Shown here: one piece after another, positions 1 through 7,484 of the stretch | Position numbering within the stretch: the first letter of the stretch is position 1 | Layout of the letters: each line of letters begins with the position of its first letter | Source of the DNA: Gemmata massiliana | GTDB taxonomy: Bacteria; Planctomycetota; Planctomycetia; Gemmatales; Gemmataceae | Assembly (NCBI GenBank): GCA_000531095.1 | Contig: HG799469.1 | Coordinates: 1-64,000 of the forward strand | DNA length: 64,000 nucleotides | Reading direction: 5' to 3' | Translations under genes and position numbers: made by a program | The notes under the pieces: generated by a model | Told to the model about the DNA's origin: nothing | The model's input: only the letters and a program-made list of their open reading frames with translations | Database searches by the model: none

Positions 1-49
1 TCAACGAGCGGGCGGGGCTACGTAACCGCGAGAACTCAACGGCTTTGTT

Positions 50-190
50 CTGAATCCTGTTAATCTTGTTGATCCTGTCCAAAATTCTGTTTCTTGTCTT
101 GATCCGCGTTATCTGCGTTTATCCGCGGTTCTGCCTTCTGCTCTCTGTCCTCTGCTTTCTTTTGTGCCTTTTGTGCCTTTTTGTGGCCAT
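50..190. repeat. Low-complexity, dispersed-repeat-like 3' flank
   Basis: Pyrimidine-rich stretch downstream of the split glycosyltransferase. It is built of near-repeated words such as CTGTTAATC, GATCCTGTCC, TTATCTGCG and TTATCCGCGG. The piece GTTGATCCTGTCCAAAATT recurs in altered form near 5,512-5,541, and a similar TCCGCG/CTCTGCGG text lies near 60,498-60,540. This looks like a dispersed non-coding repeat. No supported gene is visible here; the open frame on the plus strand is low-complexity and overlaps the real gene on the other strand. Confidence 0.4.
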
Positions 191-209
191 ACCGTCTTTA
201 TTCGTTTCC

Positions 210-1133
210 TCACTCCGCGCCGTCGCGCGGGGGGACGTGGTACTTCGGTACCACGACGGCCACGTCGCACAGGCCCCACGGGGTCGCGCCCGCGAATTTG
301 TCGAGGAGCGACGACTTTCCCTTGCGCTTGAGTGTGCTCGTCTCCACGATTTCCAGGCTCGGCGGGAGCGTGTTCTTGAAGCCCTGGAGCGAGTCGTGGT
401 GCGTGAACAGGATCACCGTGCGCGGGCGGTGGTGGCAGTCCACCATGAGCTGGTTCACGCTCTTGGTGCGCACGTTGCGCATGTCGGACCGGTCGTGATA
501 GAACGCGAGCGAGTCGCAGTTCCGCGGGAAGCACACCACTGCCACATCGTGGTCGCTCACGAACCGCTCGACCAGTTCCGGTCGGCCGAACGGTGACCGC
601 TCGCGTGCGTACCACGGCACCGCGACGTAGTGCGCCACCATCACGAGCGCGGCCATTCCCCCGATCAGTGCCCGGGTGCGGAACGCGGTGTTCCATTTCG
701 TGCGCGCCACGAACTCGCCGATCGCGAGACACAGGAACGGGTACGCCGGGAGCACGTAAGTCGGTAACTTGCTGCCGGAGCAACTGAAGAAGAACGCGCA
801 CCACGCCCCGGTGAGGAGCCAGAACCCGCCCGCGGACGAGCGGTTCGCGCTGTCCCCGGGTGCGGGGCGGAGCAACCGCCAGAAGTACGCCGCGAACAGG
901 AGCGTTCCGGGCAACAACCCGCCGAGCAGAATCGGCACGTAGTACCAGATGGGCTGCAGGTGGTCGAACGGTTGCAGGAACCGCATCACGTTGTGTTCCC
1001 AGAAGAAGTACTTCAGGAACTGCGGTTCGCGGAAGTAAATCGCCACGTACCACGGCAGGTTCACCGCGAACACCACGCCGAAGAACGTGAGGTACCAGTA
1101 CCACCGAACCACCGCGGGGGCAGGTTGCGTCTG
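210..1133 (-). pseudogene. ArnT-type GT39 glycosyltransferase, C-terminal part (split gene)
   Basis: C-terminal half of a polytopic GT-C fold glycosyltransferase of the ArnT/GT39 type, which transfers sugars from a polyprenyl-phosphate donor at the membrane. The frame runs through LPWYVAIYFREPQFLKYFFW and EHNVMRFLQPFDH, typical of this family just after the long cytoplasmic/periplasmic loop, then several membrane segments (PILLGGLLPGTLLFAAYFW; TYVLPAYPFLCLAIG) and a soluble tail. The first possible start is a GTG at 1,112, but the frame is open back to 1,133, where the inserted repeat begins. The N-terminal half lies immediately upstream on the same strand in another frame. Removing 1,134-1,249 joins the two into one frame of about 537 residues, close to the usual family length. 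Either a pseudogene or, less likely, a separately translated fragment. Confidence 0.75.
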
Positions 1134-1249
1134 TAACCCCTCCCAACCCCTCCCCTAAACGGAGAGGGGCTTAAAACCATCCCGGGTTGCACCGGCTTCT
1201 GTATTTGGTTCTGTTCCCCCTTCCTTCTTAGGGAAGGGGGTTAGGGGTA
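1134..1249. mobile_element. 116-bp MITE-like/REP-like insertion in glycosyltransferase gene
   Basis: Short non-coding element with a C/T-rich left end (TAACCCCTCCCAACCCC) and the inverted counterpart on the right (GGGGGTTAGGGGTA). A small hairpin lies near each end: CCCCTCCC...GAGAGGGG near 1,142-1,169 and CCCCCTTCC...GGAAGGGGG near 1,216-1,240. Both ends carry TA. The words GCAACCT/AGGTTGC occur at both flanks, at 1,122-1,128 and 1,249-1,255. It separates the two halves of an otherwise continuous GT39 gene. Its length is 2 modulo 3, exactly the shift between the halves. No transposase is present, so it would have been mobilised in trans if mobile. The exact ends are inferred. Confidence 0.6.
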
Positions 1250-1939
1250 GGTTGCTTTCCCCCCCCGCATCAGGAACCCGTACACCCACAGCGGCACGAA
1301 CAGCAACACTTCCGAGATCGGCCCTTTCGTGAGGAACCCCAGCCCCGACGCGACCGCGGCGGCGAGCCACCACCTGAGCTTCAGCTTACCGGTGCGCACG
1401 GCCTCGAACCCGCACAGTACGGACGTCGTCACGCACAGCACGAGAAGGCCGTCGAGCAAGAGCAGCCGGGCCACGCTCACGAAGCCGGGCGCGACCGAAA
1501 GCAGCATCGCGGCCCAGAACGCGCTGCGTTCGCCCACGCTCCGGCGCCCGATCAGGTACACCGCGAGAATCGTGAGGTGAACGCACAGCGCGGGCACGAG
1601 CCGGGCGGATTCCTGCGAAATACCGAACGCGCGATAACTCAGCGCGGTCAGCCAGTACATGAGCGGCGGCTTATCGAGGTACGGTTCACCCTGGAGCGTC
1701 GGCACCACCCACGAGTCGTTGACCAGCATCTCCTTCGGGATCTGTGCGTAGCGCCCCTCGTCCGGTTCCAACAGGTGAAATCCGCGCGTGGGATACAGCA
1801 GTATTGCGGGTAAGAGCAGGACCAACAGTAGCGACAGCCGTCGGACTCGGGTGTCGGCGTCGGCCGTACCTGGAAACAAAATGTCCGTGAAAAGCAGCCG
1901 ACACCACCCGATCGGGCTCCCGTGTTCGCGCGCACCCAT
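1241..1939 (-). pseudogene. ArnT-type GT39 glycosyltransferase, N-terminal part (split gene)
   Basis: N-terminal 230 or so residues of the same GT39 enzyme. After a first membrane segment (LSLLLVLLLPAILLYP) comes the family's conserved acidic motif in LLEPDEGRYAQIPKEML, where the DE pair is the expected catalytic/metal site in the first extracytoplasmic loop. PYLDKPPLMYWLTALSYRAF follows, the classic PMT/ArnT signature, then more membrane helices ending in FVPLWVYGFLMRGGKAT. The frame then runs into the inserted repeat and stops after two more codons (TYP, stop at 1,241-1,243). The start used is the ATG at 1,939; a shorter start cannot be excluded. Divergent from the secreted cyclase-repeat gene at 2,137. 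Alone, this part lacks the second half of the membrane domain. Confidence 0.75.
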
Positions 1940-2136
1940 GCCCCGCCTCCAACAAAGATGGAGGGTTATCGCACAGAACCGAAATTCCGGTCAACCCGGG
2001 CTGCGCGAGCACTGTAGTCACGTGTGGGCACGCTTTATCCAGCGCCAAAATGAGATCCGGTCTGTCGCGCCCTTTTCACTGCGGGCGCCGGTTTTGCTCA
2101 GTACGATGAAGGCGTCCATTCCTTCGGAGTGTTCCC

Positions 2137-3273
2137 ATGAAGAAGCGATTGCTCGTGTCCCTGTTCGCGCTCACCGCGCTGGTCGCGCTCGCGCTCGTGC
2201 CGGCGTCGTCGGCCGCAGAGCCGAACGAAGACGCGCTGAAGGCGGCCGTGGAAAAGGCCACCGAGTACCTAAAGAAATCGCAAAAGGAAGACGGGAGCTG
2301 GTCCGCGGAGCCCCAGAATCGCGGCATCACCGGGATCGTGGTCACGGGCCTGATCCGCACCGGGACCAAGCCCGAGGACGAGCCGGCGGCGAAGGGCGTG
2401 AAGTTCATCGAGAAGCTGGTGAACGCGAAGTCCGGGCACATCGCGGGCGACGACTCGAAGGCCGGGCTGATTAACTACACCACCAGCATCAACATTCTCG
2501 CGCTCAACGCGGCGAACAAGGGCGACAAATACAAGGGCGTGATCGGCAACGCCACGAAGTACCTCAAGGAGTACCAGTGGGACGAGGCCCGCGGGAAGAA
2601 GGACGACAGCGACTACTACGGCGGCGCCGGGTACGCGGGCGACAAGTCGCGCCCGGACCTGTCGAACACCGCGTTCTTCCTCGAAGCGCTCAAGGCCGCG
2701 GGCGTCGCGAAGGACGACCCGGCGTTCAAGAAGGCGCAGGTGTTCATCAGCCGGTGCCAGAACTTCGAGAGCGAGTACAACACCGCGCCGTGGGCCAAGA
2801 AGAACAACGACGGGAGCTTCGTGTACACCGGGGCCAACGGGGGCGAGAACCGGCGCAGCGACGACACGAAGAACGACCTCGGCGGCTACGGGAGCATGAC
2901 CTACGCCGGCGTGAAGAGCATGATCTACTGCGGCATCGCGAAGGACGACAAGCGCGTGCAGAAGGCGCTGGAGTGGATCGGCAAGAACTACACCCTCGAC
3001 GCGAACCCGGGCATGCCGGAGGTGAACAGCCAGCGCGGGCTGTACTACTACTACCACACGTTCGCGAAGACGATGGACGCGCTCGGCGTCGACGAGTTCA
3101 CCGACGCGAAGGGCGTGAAGCACGACTGGCGCGCGGACCTGCTGGCCGCGATCGCGAAGCGCCAGAAGCCCGACGGCAGCTTCGTGAACGACAACGACCG
3201 GTGGATGGAGGGCGACAAGAACCTCGTGACCGGCTACGCGCTCATGGCGCTGAGCTACTGCAAGAAGAAGTAA
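2137..3273 (+). CDS. Secreted prenyltransferase/squalene-oxidase-repeat protein
   Basis: 378 residues with a clear signal peptide (KKRLLVSLFALTALVALALVP, cleavage near ASSAAEP). The mature part consists of alpha-toroid repeats of the prenyltransferase/squalene cyclase superfamily. Recognisable repeats are LKKSQKEDGSWSAEP near residue 45, KYLKEYQWDE near 140, and IAKRQKPDGSFVNDNDRW near the C-terminus (QxxDGSW/F motifs). The DxDD motif of class II terpene cyclases is not evident. Proteins of this kind are common and uncharacterised in planctomycetes and are probably structural or binding proteins of the periplasm rather than cyclases. An ATG with a GGAG-type site in cggagtgttcccatg supports the start. 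The extreme 3' end is echoed 290 bp downstream at 3,541-3,572. Confidence 0.85.
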   Translation: MKKRLLVSLFALTALVALALVPASSAAEPNEDALKAAVEKATEYLKKSQKEDGSWSAEPQNRGITGIVVTGLIRTGTKPEDEPAAKGVKFIEKLVNAKSGHIAGDDSKAGLINYTTSINILALNAANKGDKYKGVIGNATKYLKEYQWDEARGKKDDSDYYGGAGYAGDKSRPDLSNTAFFLEALKAAGVAKDDPAFKKAQVFISRCQNFESEYNTAPWAKKNNDGSFVYTGANGGENRRSDDTKNDLGGYGSMTYAGVKSMIYCGIAKDDKRVQKALEWIGKNYTLDANPGMPEVNSQRGLYYYYHTFAKTMDALGVDEFTDAKGVKHDWRADLLAAIAKRQKPDGSFVNDNDRWMEGDKNLVTGYALMALSYCKKK

Positions 3274-3294
3274 GCCGGGCGTGACGGAGGACGT

Positions 3295-3528
3295 GTGGAC
3301 GAACAGATCAGTGTGCGGCAGGCGTACACCGCCATGTACGCCTTTCTGGAAGAACTCTACTCCAAATATGAGTTCGACCAGCTTGGATCGGTGCTGGGCG
3401 GCCTGAGTCTACTGGCGGACGGGTCGCCGGTGGATCAAGCCGCTTGGTCCGATTGGTTGAGAGCGGTGGAACGCGCGAAGGGTAATCAGGTGGACATGGG
3501 TCTGCACATTCGCCAAACGAGCAAGTAA
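3295..3528 (+). CDS. Small hypothetical protein, possibly immunity-like
   Basis: 77-residue acidic protein starting at GTG, preceded by a good GACGGAGGAC ribosome site 21 bp after the cyclase-repeat gene. It is predicted all-helical, with AMYAFLEELYSKYEFDQLG and GSPVDQAAWSDWLRAVERA. From memory, similar short orphan proteins with a YxAMxxFLE and DWLxAV pattern occur in varied bacteria, sometimes near polymorphic toxins, but no toxin lies here, so an immunity role is only a guess. The downstream flank (3,541-3,572) looks like a decayed copy of the 3' end of the upstream gene. That could mean this small gene arrived by insertion or duplication. Confidence 0.6.
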   Translation: MDEQISVRQAYTAMYAFLEELYSKYEFDQLGSVLGGLSLLADGSPVDQAAWSDWLRAVERAKGNQVDMGLHIRQTSK

Positions 3529-3540
3529 TCGCGCGTAGAC

Positions 3541-3572
3541 TTGAGTTACTGCAAAAATGAAGTAGTCGCCGA
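3541..3572 (+). repeat. Degenerate copy of the 3' end of the upstream cyclase-repeat gene
   Basis: ttgagttactgcaaaaatga resembles the last codons of the gene ending at 3,273 (tgagctactgcaagaagaag). In frame it would read LSYCKNE against LSYCKKK-stop, and a similar agtagtcgcc/agtaagccg tail follows. The similarity is short, roughly 30 bp, and could be chance. It is listed because it brackets the 77-residue gene. Confidence 0.35.
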
Positions 3573-3914
3573 ATGACAGAGCGAATTGTTTGTCGAACGC
3601 CCCTGATCGAAATTTGGGACGAAACAGGGGTGCTGCCGATTACAAGACATCGGGAGTTAGGTCGGTCCGAAATGACCGACCTCCTCCGACGAGGGCCAGT
3701 ACGTTTTGTGGTGGCAGATTGTGGCTTTCCACTGCGGTGGATCGACCCTCAAGACTGTTACCAATTCTGGAAAGAGGAAGTGAAACAGCGGGTGGTTGAA
3801 CCTTCCGCGGCCCGCTTTCGTTTAGAGGATTTTCCCGGAGAGTATTGCTTCGTGGCGGCGGAGTGGGGAGACAACGAAACCTCGCCGGTTGTTGTTCTCG
3901 AACGACATCATTGA
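3573..3914 (+). CDS. Hypothetical protein, 113 aa
   Basis: Unrecognised soluble protein of 113 residues. It has a mixed alpha/beta look, with the sequence RFVVADCGFPLRWIDPQDCY in the centre and a C-terminal strand SPVVVLERHH. There is no signal peptide, membrane segment or known catalytic motif. The start ATG at 3,573 has no strong ribosome site (agtcgccgaatg). Its codon use is less GC3-biased than its neighbours (codons such as att, tgt and gtt are common), so it may be accessory DNA. It lies 44 bp after the 77-residue gene and converges on prmC, with a 38-bp inverted repeat between them. Confidence 0.6.
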   Translation: MTERIVCRTPLIEIWDETGVLPITRHRELGRSEMTDLLRRGPVRFVVADCGFPLRWIDPQDCYQFWKEEVKQRVVEPSAARFRLEDFPGEYCFVAAEWGDNETSPVVVLERHH

Positions 3915-3921
3915 GCCCCAC

Positions 3922-4044
3922 GGTGGTGGGTTGTTGGTGAACCCCGCCCGCAAGGGCGGGGCGTTCGCCCCACCTTGTTCGGTAACCGCACTTGTGCTTG
4001 CACTCGCCGCCCTTGCGGGCGGGGTTCACCAACAACCCGCCACC
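3922..4044. repeat. 38-bp near-perfect inverted repeat (family B), possible terminator
   Basis: Arms at 3,922-3,959 and 4,007-4,044 pair at 37 of 38 positions. Each contains the inner palindrome CCGCCCTTGCGGGCGGGG followed by TTCACCAACAACC. The loop is 47 nt. It fills the junction of two convergent genes (ends 3,914 and 4,058) and may act as a bidirectional terminator, though there is no T-run. The 24-nt module with CCGCCCTTGCGGGCGGGG and TTCACC recurs at 14,812-14,835, so this is a dispersed repeat family and not only a local hairpin. Confidence 0.75.
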
Positions 4045-4057
4045 GCGTGTTCTCCGT

Positions 4058-4933
4058 TCACTTCTTCTTCGCAGTGATGACACGCGGGTTCTTGTTCAGG
4101 TCTTTGATGGTGGGGCCGAGTTCCAGTTCCGGGCGGTCGGCCAGGAGCCCTCGCACCGCGTCTTCTTGCTTCCAGCCGATTTCCAGCAGCAGTGACCCGT
4201 TCGGTTTCAGGAACGGGCCGACGCCGGCCGCGATGCGCCGGTAGAACGCCAGCCCGTCCGGTCCGCCGTCGAGCGCGAGGCGCGGTTCGTGGTCGCGCAC
4301 CTCGGCACTGAGTTCGGCGAACTCGGACTGCGCGATGTACGGCGGGTTGCTCACGACCACGTCGAACGTGCTGCCCGGCGCGACCGGCCCGAACAGGTCG
4401 CCTTGCAGGAACGTGACGCGGTCCGCGACGCCGTGCTTGGTGGCGTTGCGCTTCGCGACCTGGAGCGCGTCCGGGGAGACGTCGACCGCGGTCACGCGGG
4501 AGTCCTTCTTCAGGTGCGCGAGACTGATCGCGATGCACCCGGAGCCGGTACCGAGGTCGAGCACGGCGGGCGCGGGCAGCGGTTTGAGGATCTTGAACGC
4601 TTCGCCGACCAGGGTTTCGGTGTCCGAGCGCGGGATCAGCACCGCCGGATCCACCTCGAACGAGAGGAGGTAGAAATCGCGCGAGCCGATGAGGTACGCG
4701 GTCGGCCACCCGGCCACCCGGCGGTGGATCAGTTCGCGGAACTTCGCTCGTTCGGCCTCCGCGGGCTGCTCATCGAACCGCACGAACAGGTCCACGCGCT
4801 TGCAGCCGAGAACGTGCGCGAGGAGGATCTCGGTCTCCAGTTTGGCGCCCTCGACGTTTTTCGATTTGAGGAAGTCCGTCGTCCACGCGAGAAGCGCTTT
4901 GATCGTCCAGACGGTCGGCGTCGGTGCGGGCAT
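4058..4933 (-). CDS. prmC: Peptide chain release factor N5-glutamine methyltransferase PrmC
   Basis: Methylates the Gln of the GGQ motif in release factors RF1/RF2, using S-adenosylmethionine. The protein has an N-terminal helical domain (LLAHVLGCKRVDLFVRFDEQ), then RRVAGWPTAYLIGSRDFYLL and IPRSDTETLV. SAM motif I is VLDLGTGSGCIAISLA, and the substrate-binding NPPY motif is VVSNPPYIAQSEFA, followed by the family signature EVRDHEPRLALDGGPDGL. The start chosen is the ATG at 4,933, giving 291 residues, close to the family length. An in-frame ATG at 4,972 would add 13 residues without similarity. prfA is not adjacent here, unlike in many bacteria. A cytoplasmic housekeeping enzyme. Confidence 0.93.
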   Translation of the reverse strand: MPAPTPTVWTIKALLAWTTDFLKSKNVEGAKLETEILLAHVLGCKRVDLFVRFDEQPAEAERAKFRELIHRRVAGWPTAYLIGSRDFYLLSFEVDPAVLIPRSDTETLVGEAFKILKPLPAPAVLDLGTGSGCIAISLAHLKKDSRVTAVDVSPDALQVAKRNATKHGVADRVTFLQGDLFGPVAPGSTFDVVVSNPPYIAQSEFAELSAEVRDHEPRLALDGGPDGLAFYRRIAAGVGPFLKPNGSLLLEIGWKQEDAVRGLLADRPELELGPTIKDLNKNPRVITAKKK

Positions 4934-5543
4934 GAGAGGTCCGTTCTCGGTGAATGCGGGCGTTGAGGGCATTATTGCGAATCCCGCACCGGTGCAACAG
5001 ACCGGTTACCGTGCTTGCGGGCGCGCCGGGCGTCGGGTACAACATCACTCACTGGTCGTGCTTGTGTTTAGCTCGGTGCCCTGCACCAGGCTGATGTTGC
5101 GTCAGCCGAGCTGTTACTGTACCGTTCGGCGCGGGGAAGGCTGTTCCAGCAACGCTATCGACCCCTGGGGCCACCCGGGGTGGAATTGCTGGGACAACCT
5201 CGCGAGTCGCGGTTTAATTCCACCCCGGGTGGCCCCAGGGGTCGGCGTTGCCGTGAGCCTTCCACACCCCAGGTCGAGAAGTAAAGCAAGCCGATCAACC
5301 GGGGCGCGGGCCGATCCGCGCCCCGGTTCGTTTTGACGAACGCGGCCGATGGGAAGTGCCAACGAGCTCCCAGAGTTCGCGTTCCATGACGCACCTCACC
5401 ACCCGAGCTTCAACGGCAAGGTATCACAGGACGCGAACTCCGTTCCGCGCAAGTCGTTGTCCGAGGCCGGCTACAGAAAACAAGTCTTCTGCGCGGTCTG
5501 GTATGAGTTCGGTTGATCCGGTTAATCTGTCCAAAATTTTTTT
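4934..5543. other. 610-bp non-coding region with hairpins
   Basis: No credible gene. It holds a perfect 29-bp inverted repeat (5,159-5,187 with 5,216-5,244) whose arms can extend imperfectly outward through the GCAACGC and GGAAGGCT words. It also holds a strong hairpin at 5,297-5,328 (AACCGGGGCGCGG paired with CCGCGCCCCGGTT) followed by CGTTTT, which looks like an intrinsic terminator in the plus direction although no plus-strand gene precedes it. Near 5,512-5,541 is a degenerate copy of the low-complexity repeat seen at the window start. A structured RNA cannot be excluded but there is no direct support. Confidence 0.5.
5159..5244. repeat. 29-bp perfect inverted repeat
   Basis: The left arm starts CGACCCCTGGGGCCACCC and the right arm is its exact reverse complement, with a 28-nt loop between. 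The CCCCTGGGG and CCACCCGGGGTGG words are themselves palindromic, typical of REP-like elements. It lies between two genes on the minus strand, prmC and the nuclease-helicase. No second copy was seen in this window. Confidence 0.7.
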
Positions 5544-7484
5544 CTAATCGTGCCGGCCGTTCGCTGAGCCGAGGTTGTCGTAAGCGTGAGGCGGTCGGTA
5601 GAGCCGAACGCGGTGGCCGTTCACTTCGCTTTCGGCCACGAGTTCACTGCACAGTCCGCGCAGGGCTTTCCACAAAATGGCCGACTGGTAGTGCTCGGCC
5701 TCGGCCGGGATGTGATCGAGTAGCGTGCGGGAACAGACCACCACCAGTCGGTCCTGCACGCGGGAGAACGCGACGTTCGCCCGGTTCAAATCGAGGATGA
5801 ATTCGACACTCGCTTCGATCGCTGTTGGGTCGCTGACCGTTGCCGAGACGATCACAGTGGGGCGCTCGCCTCCCTGGAGGCGCTCGACTGTGTCGATCAC
5901 CCCCACCGGCCCCTCAGTTCCCGACAGTGCGGCCAACCGCGTTGCGAGGAGACTGCGCTGGGCGCGGTGCGGGGTGATGATCGCCACCGAACCGGCCGGA
6001 AGTGGCGGAGCAGCGCTGAGTAATTGCTCCACGATCGCGACTTCGACCGGGTTGCTTCGGCGCGAACCGTCTTCGTCGTGGATTGCCAGGAACAGCCCGA
6101 TGTTCCACTTCCAGACGTGCCCCCAGAACGGGCCGCCGACATCGGGGACCGCGGTCACGGTTCGCGGTAGGCCGGCCAGCTCGATTCGATCTCGACGGTA
6201 CACGCGGGCGATCAGCTCGCGAACCACCGGCGGGAGGCGGAACGTGAGCGTCAGCCCGGACCATCGGGCGCTCGTCGCGGGCACGGTCGGGTTGCCGCCC
6301 TCATCCTGTGCCCCGATGATGCGCCGAACAGCATCGTATGCACTGGCGAACGGTTGGTAGAGCACCATCGGGGGGCGGTCTTCGGCTTCCCAATCGTGGG
6401 CCGTGATCGGGGCCAGTTGTCGGTGGTCGCCGGCCAGCAGAATTCGGCCGTTCGAGGGTACAAGTGTTGCGAGCGCCAGGAAGTGCGGAAACACCATCAT
6501 GGACGCTTCGTCCACGACCAGGAGGGCCGCACCGAGTCCGGCCCCGCCGTTGAATGTCTTGAGTTTCTCGACCGCGGAGGCGAGTTTGAGCAATCCCGCC
6601 GTTGTTCCGCCGATCACCAGAACTGCACCTGTCGTGAGTTCGGTGAGTTTCTTTTTCACACCGAGTATGGCCGCAGGCAGGTTCTCGACCGAACCACCAA
6701 CGACGTGTTGTGTCGGGTCGTTCGTGTGAACCTTGACCAGTTTAATTGGCGGAACTCGCCGGCCGTTTGCTGCAGCATGTTGGGTGAACGCTTCACGGTA
6801 CCGGTCGATGCGCTCCAGCAAGTTATCGAGCGCGGTGTGCGTGTGTGCTGCGAGGAGCACGATGTCGCCCGCGCGCCCGCCAGCGAGCACCCGAAGCAGA
6901 ACAGACAGGGCCGTGGTCGTGGTCTTCCCGGTGCCCGGTGGTCCCTGGATCAACTGGACCCGCGTATTCAGTCCTTCGACCGCCGCTCGTGCCTGGTCCG
7001 GCGAGGCCGGGTAGATGTTCGCGGGCGGGAGCAGGAACGAATCCACCAACTGCTGTAGGCTACTGACTTCCGTGGTGGGGAGGGGAGTAACTGCGGGCGG
7101 CCGTGGATCGACTGGGTCGAACCATGCGTAAACGTGGCTCGGCTGCTGGAGCCGGTCGTCCACGCGCCCGGCGACGTAGTCCGATACGCTCTCGTCCAGC
7201 GTCGCGTAGCCACGCTCGAACAGCATTTCCGCTTTTCGGCTCGCGCCGCTCGACAGCCGGTACCGGTCCTCCTCGGCGTACATGGCGTCCAGAGTCACGC
7301 GACCGGTCGGCCAATCGATCTCCCGCACCACACACGTGCGCCCCACGGCCGCGGTCAACTGCCCCACCGTCTGGCCCTGCTTCGGGTCACCGTTCCACGG
7401 TGACAGACGAGCGAACGAACCGGGACCGAACCGGCACCGGGCTTCCAGATCGGTCAGCGTTAACCCGCCGAACGCGAACAGTTT
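5544..7484 (-). CDS. SF1 helicase part of a Dna2-like nuclease-helicase (second frame)
   Basis: C-terminal, roughly 646-residue helicase module of the Upf1/Dna2-like SF1 group (AAA_11/AAA_12). The visible motifs are Walker A GPPGTGKTTTTALSVLL; Walker B LLVVDEASMM; motif III ILLAGDHRQLAPI; a motif IV-like TLTFRLPPVVRELI; motif V near DTVERLQGGERPTVIVSA; and motif VI NRANVAFSRVQDRLVVV. The module begins in the second frame at about KLFAFGGLTLTDLEARC, just where the nuclease frame stops making sense. No convincing start codon with a ribosome site lies at the junction, so it is probably one polypeptide with the upstream nuclease frame, joined by a +1 shift, or a broken gene. The same frame stays open further upstream to 8,054, but that stretch is a shadow of the nuclease frame. 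Likely role: processing DNA flaps, ends or branched DNA. Confidence 0.85.
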   Translation of the reverse strand, partial: KLFAFGGLTLTDLEARCRFGPGSFARLSPWNGDPKQGQTVGQLTAAVGRTCVVREIDWPTGRVTLDAMYAEEDRYRLSSGASRKAEMLFERGYATLDESVSDYVAGRVDDRLQQPSHVYAWFDPVDPRPPAVTPLPTTEVSSLQQLVDSFLLPPANIYPASPDQARAAVEGLNTRVQLIQGPPGTGKTTTTALSVLLRVLAGGRAGDIVLLAAHTHTALDNLLERIDRYREAFTQHAAANGRRVPPIKLVKVHTNDPTQHVVGGSVENLPAAILGVKKKLTELTTGAVLVIGGTTAGLLKLASAVEKLKTFNGGAGLGAALLVVDEASMMVFPHFLALATLVPSNGRILLAGDHRQLAPITAHDWEAEDRPPMVLYQPFASAYDAVRRIIGAQDEGGNPTVPATSARWSGLTLTFRLPPVVRELIARVYRRDRIELAGLPRTVTAVPDVGGPFWGHVWKWNIGLFLAIHDEDGSRRSNPVEVAIVEQLLSAAPPLPAGSVAIITPHRAQRSLLATRLAALSGTEGPVGVIDTVERLQGGERPTVIVSATVSDPTAIEASVEFILDLNRANVAFSRVQDRLVVVCSRTLLDHIPAEAEHYQSAILWKALRGLCSELVAESEVNGHRVRLYRPPHAYDNLGSANGRHD

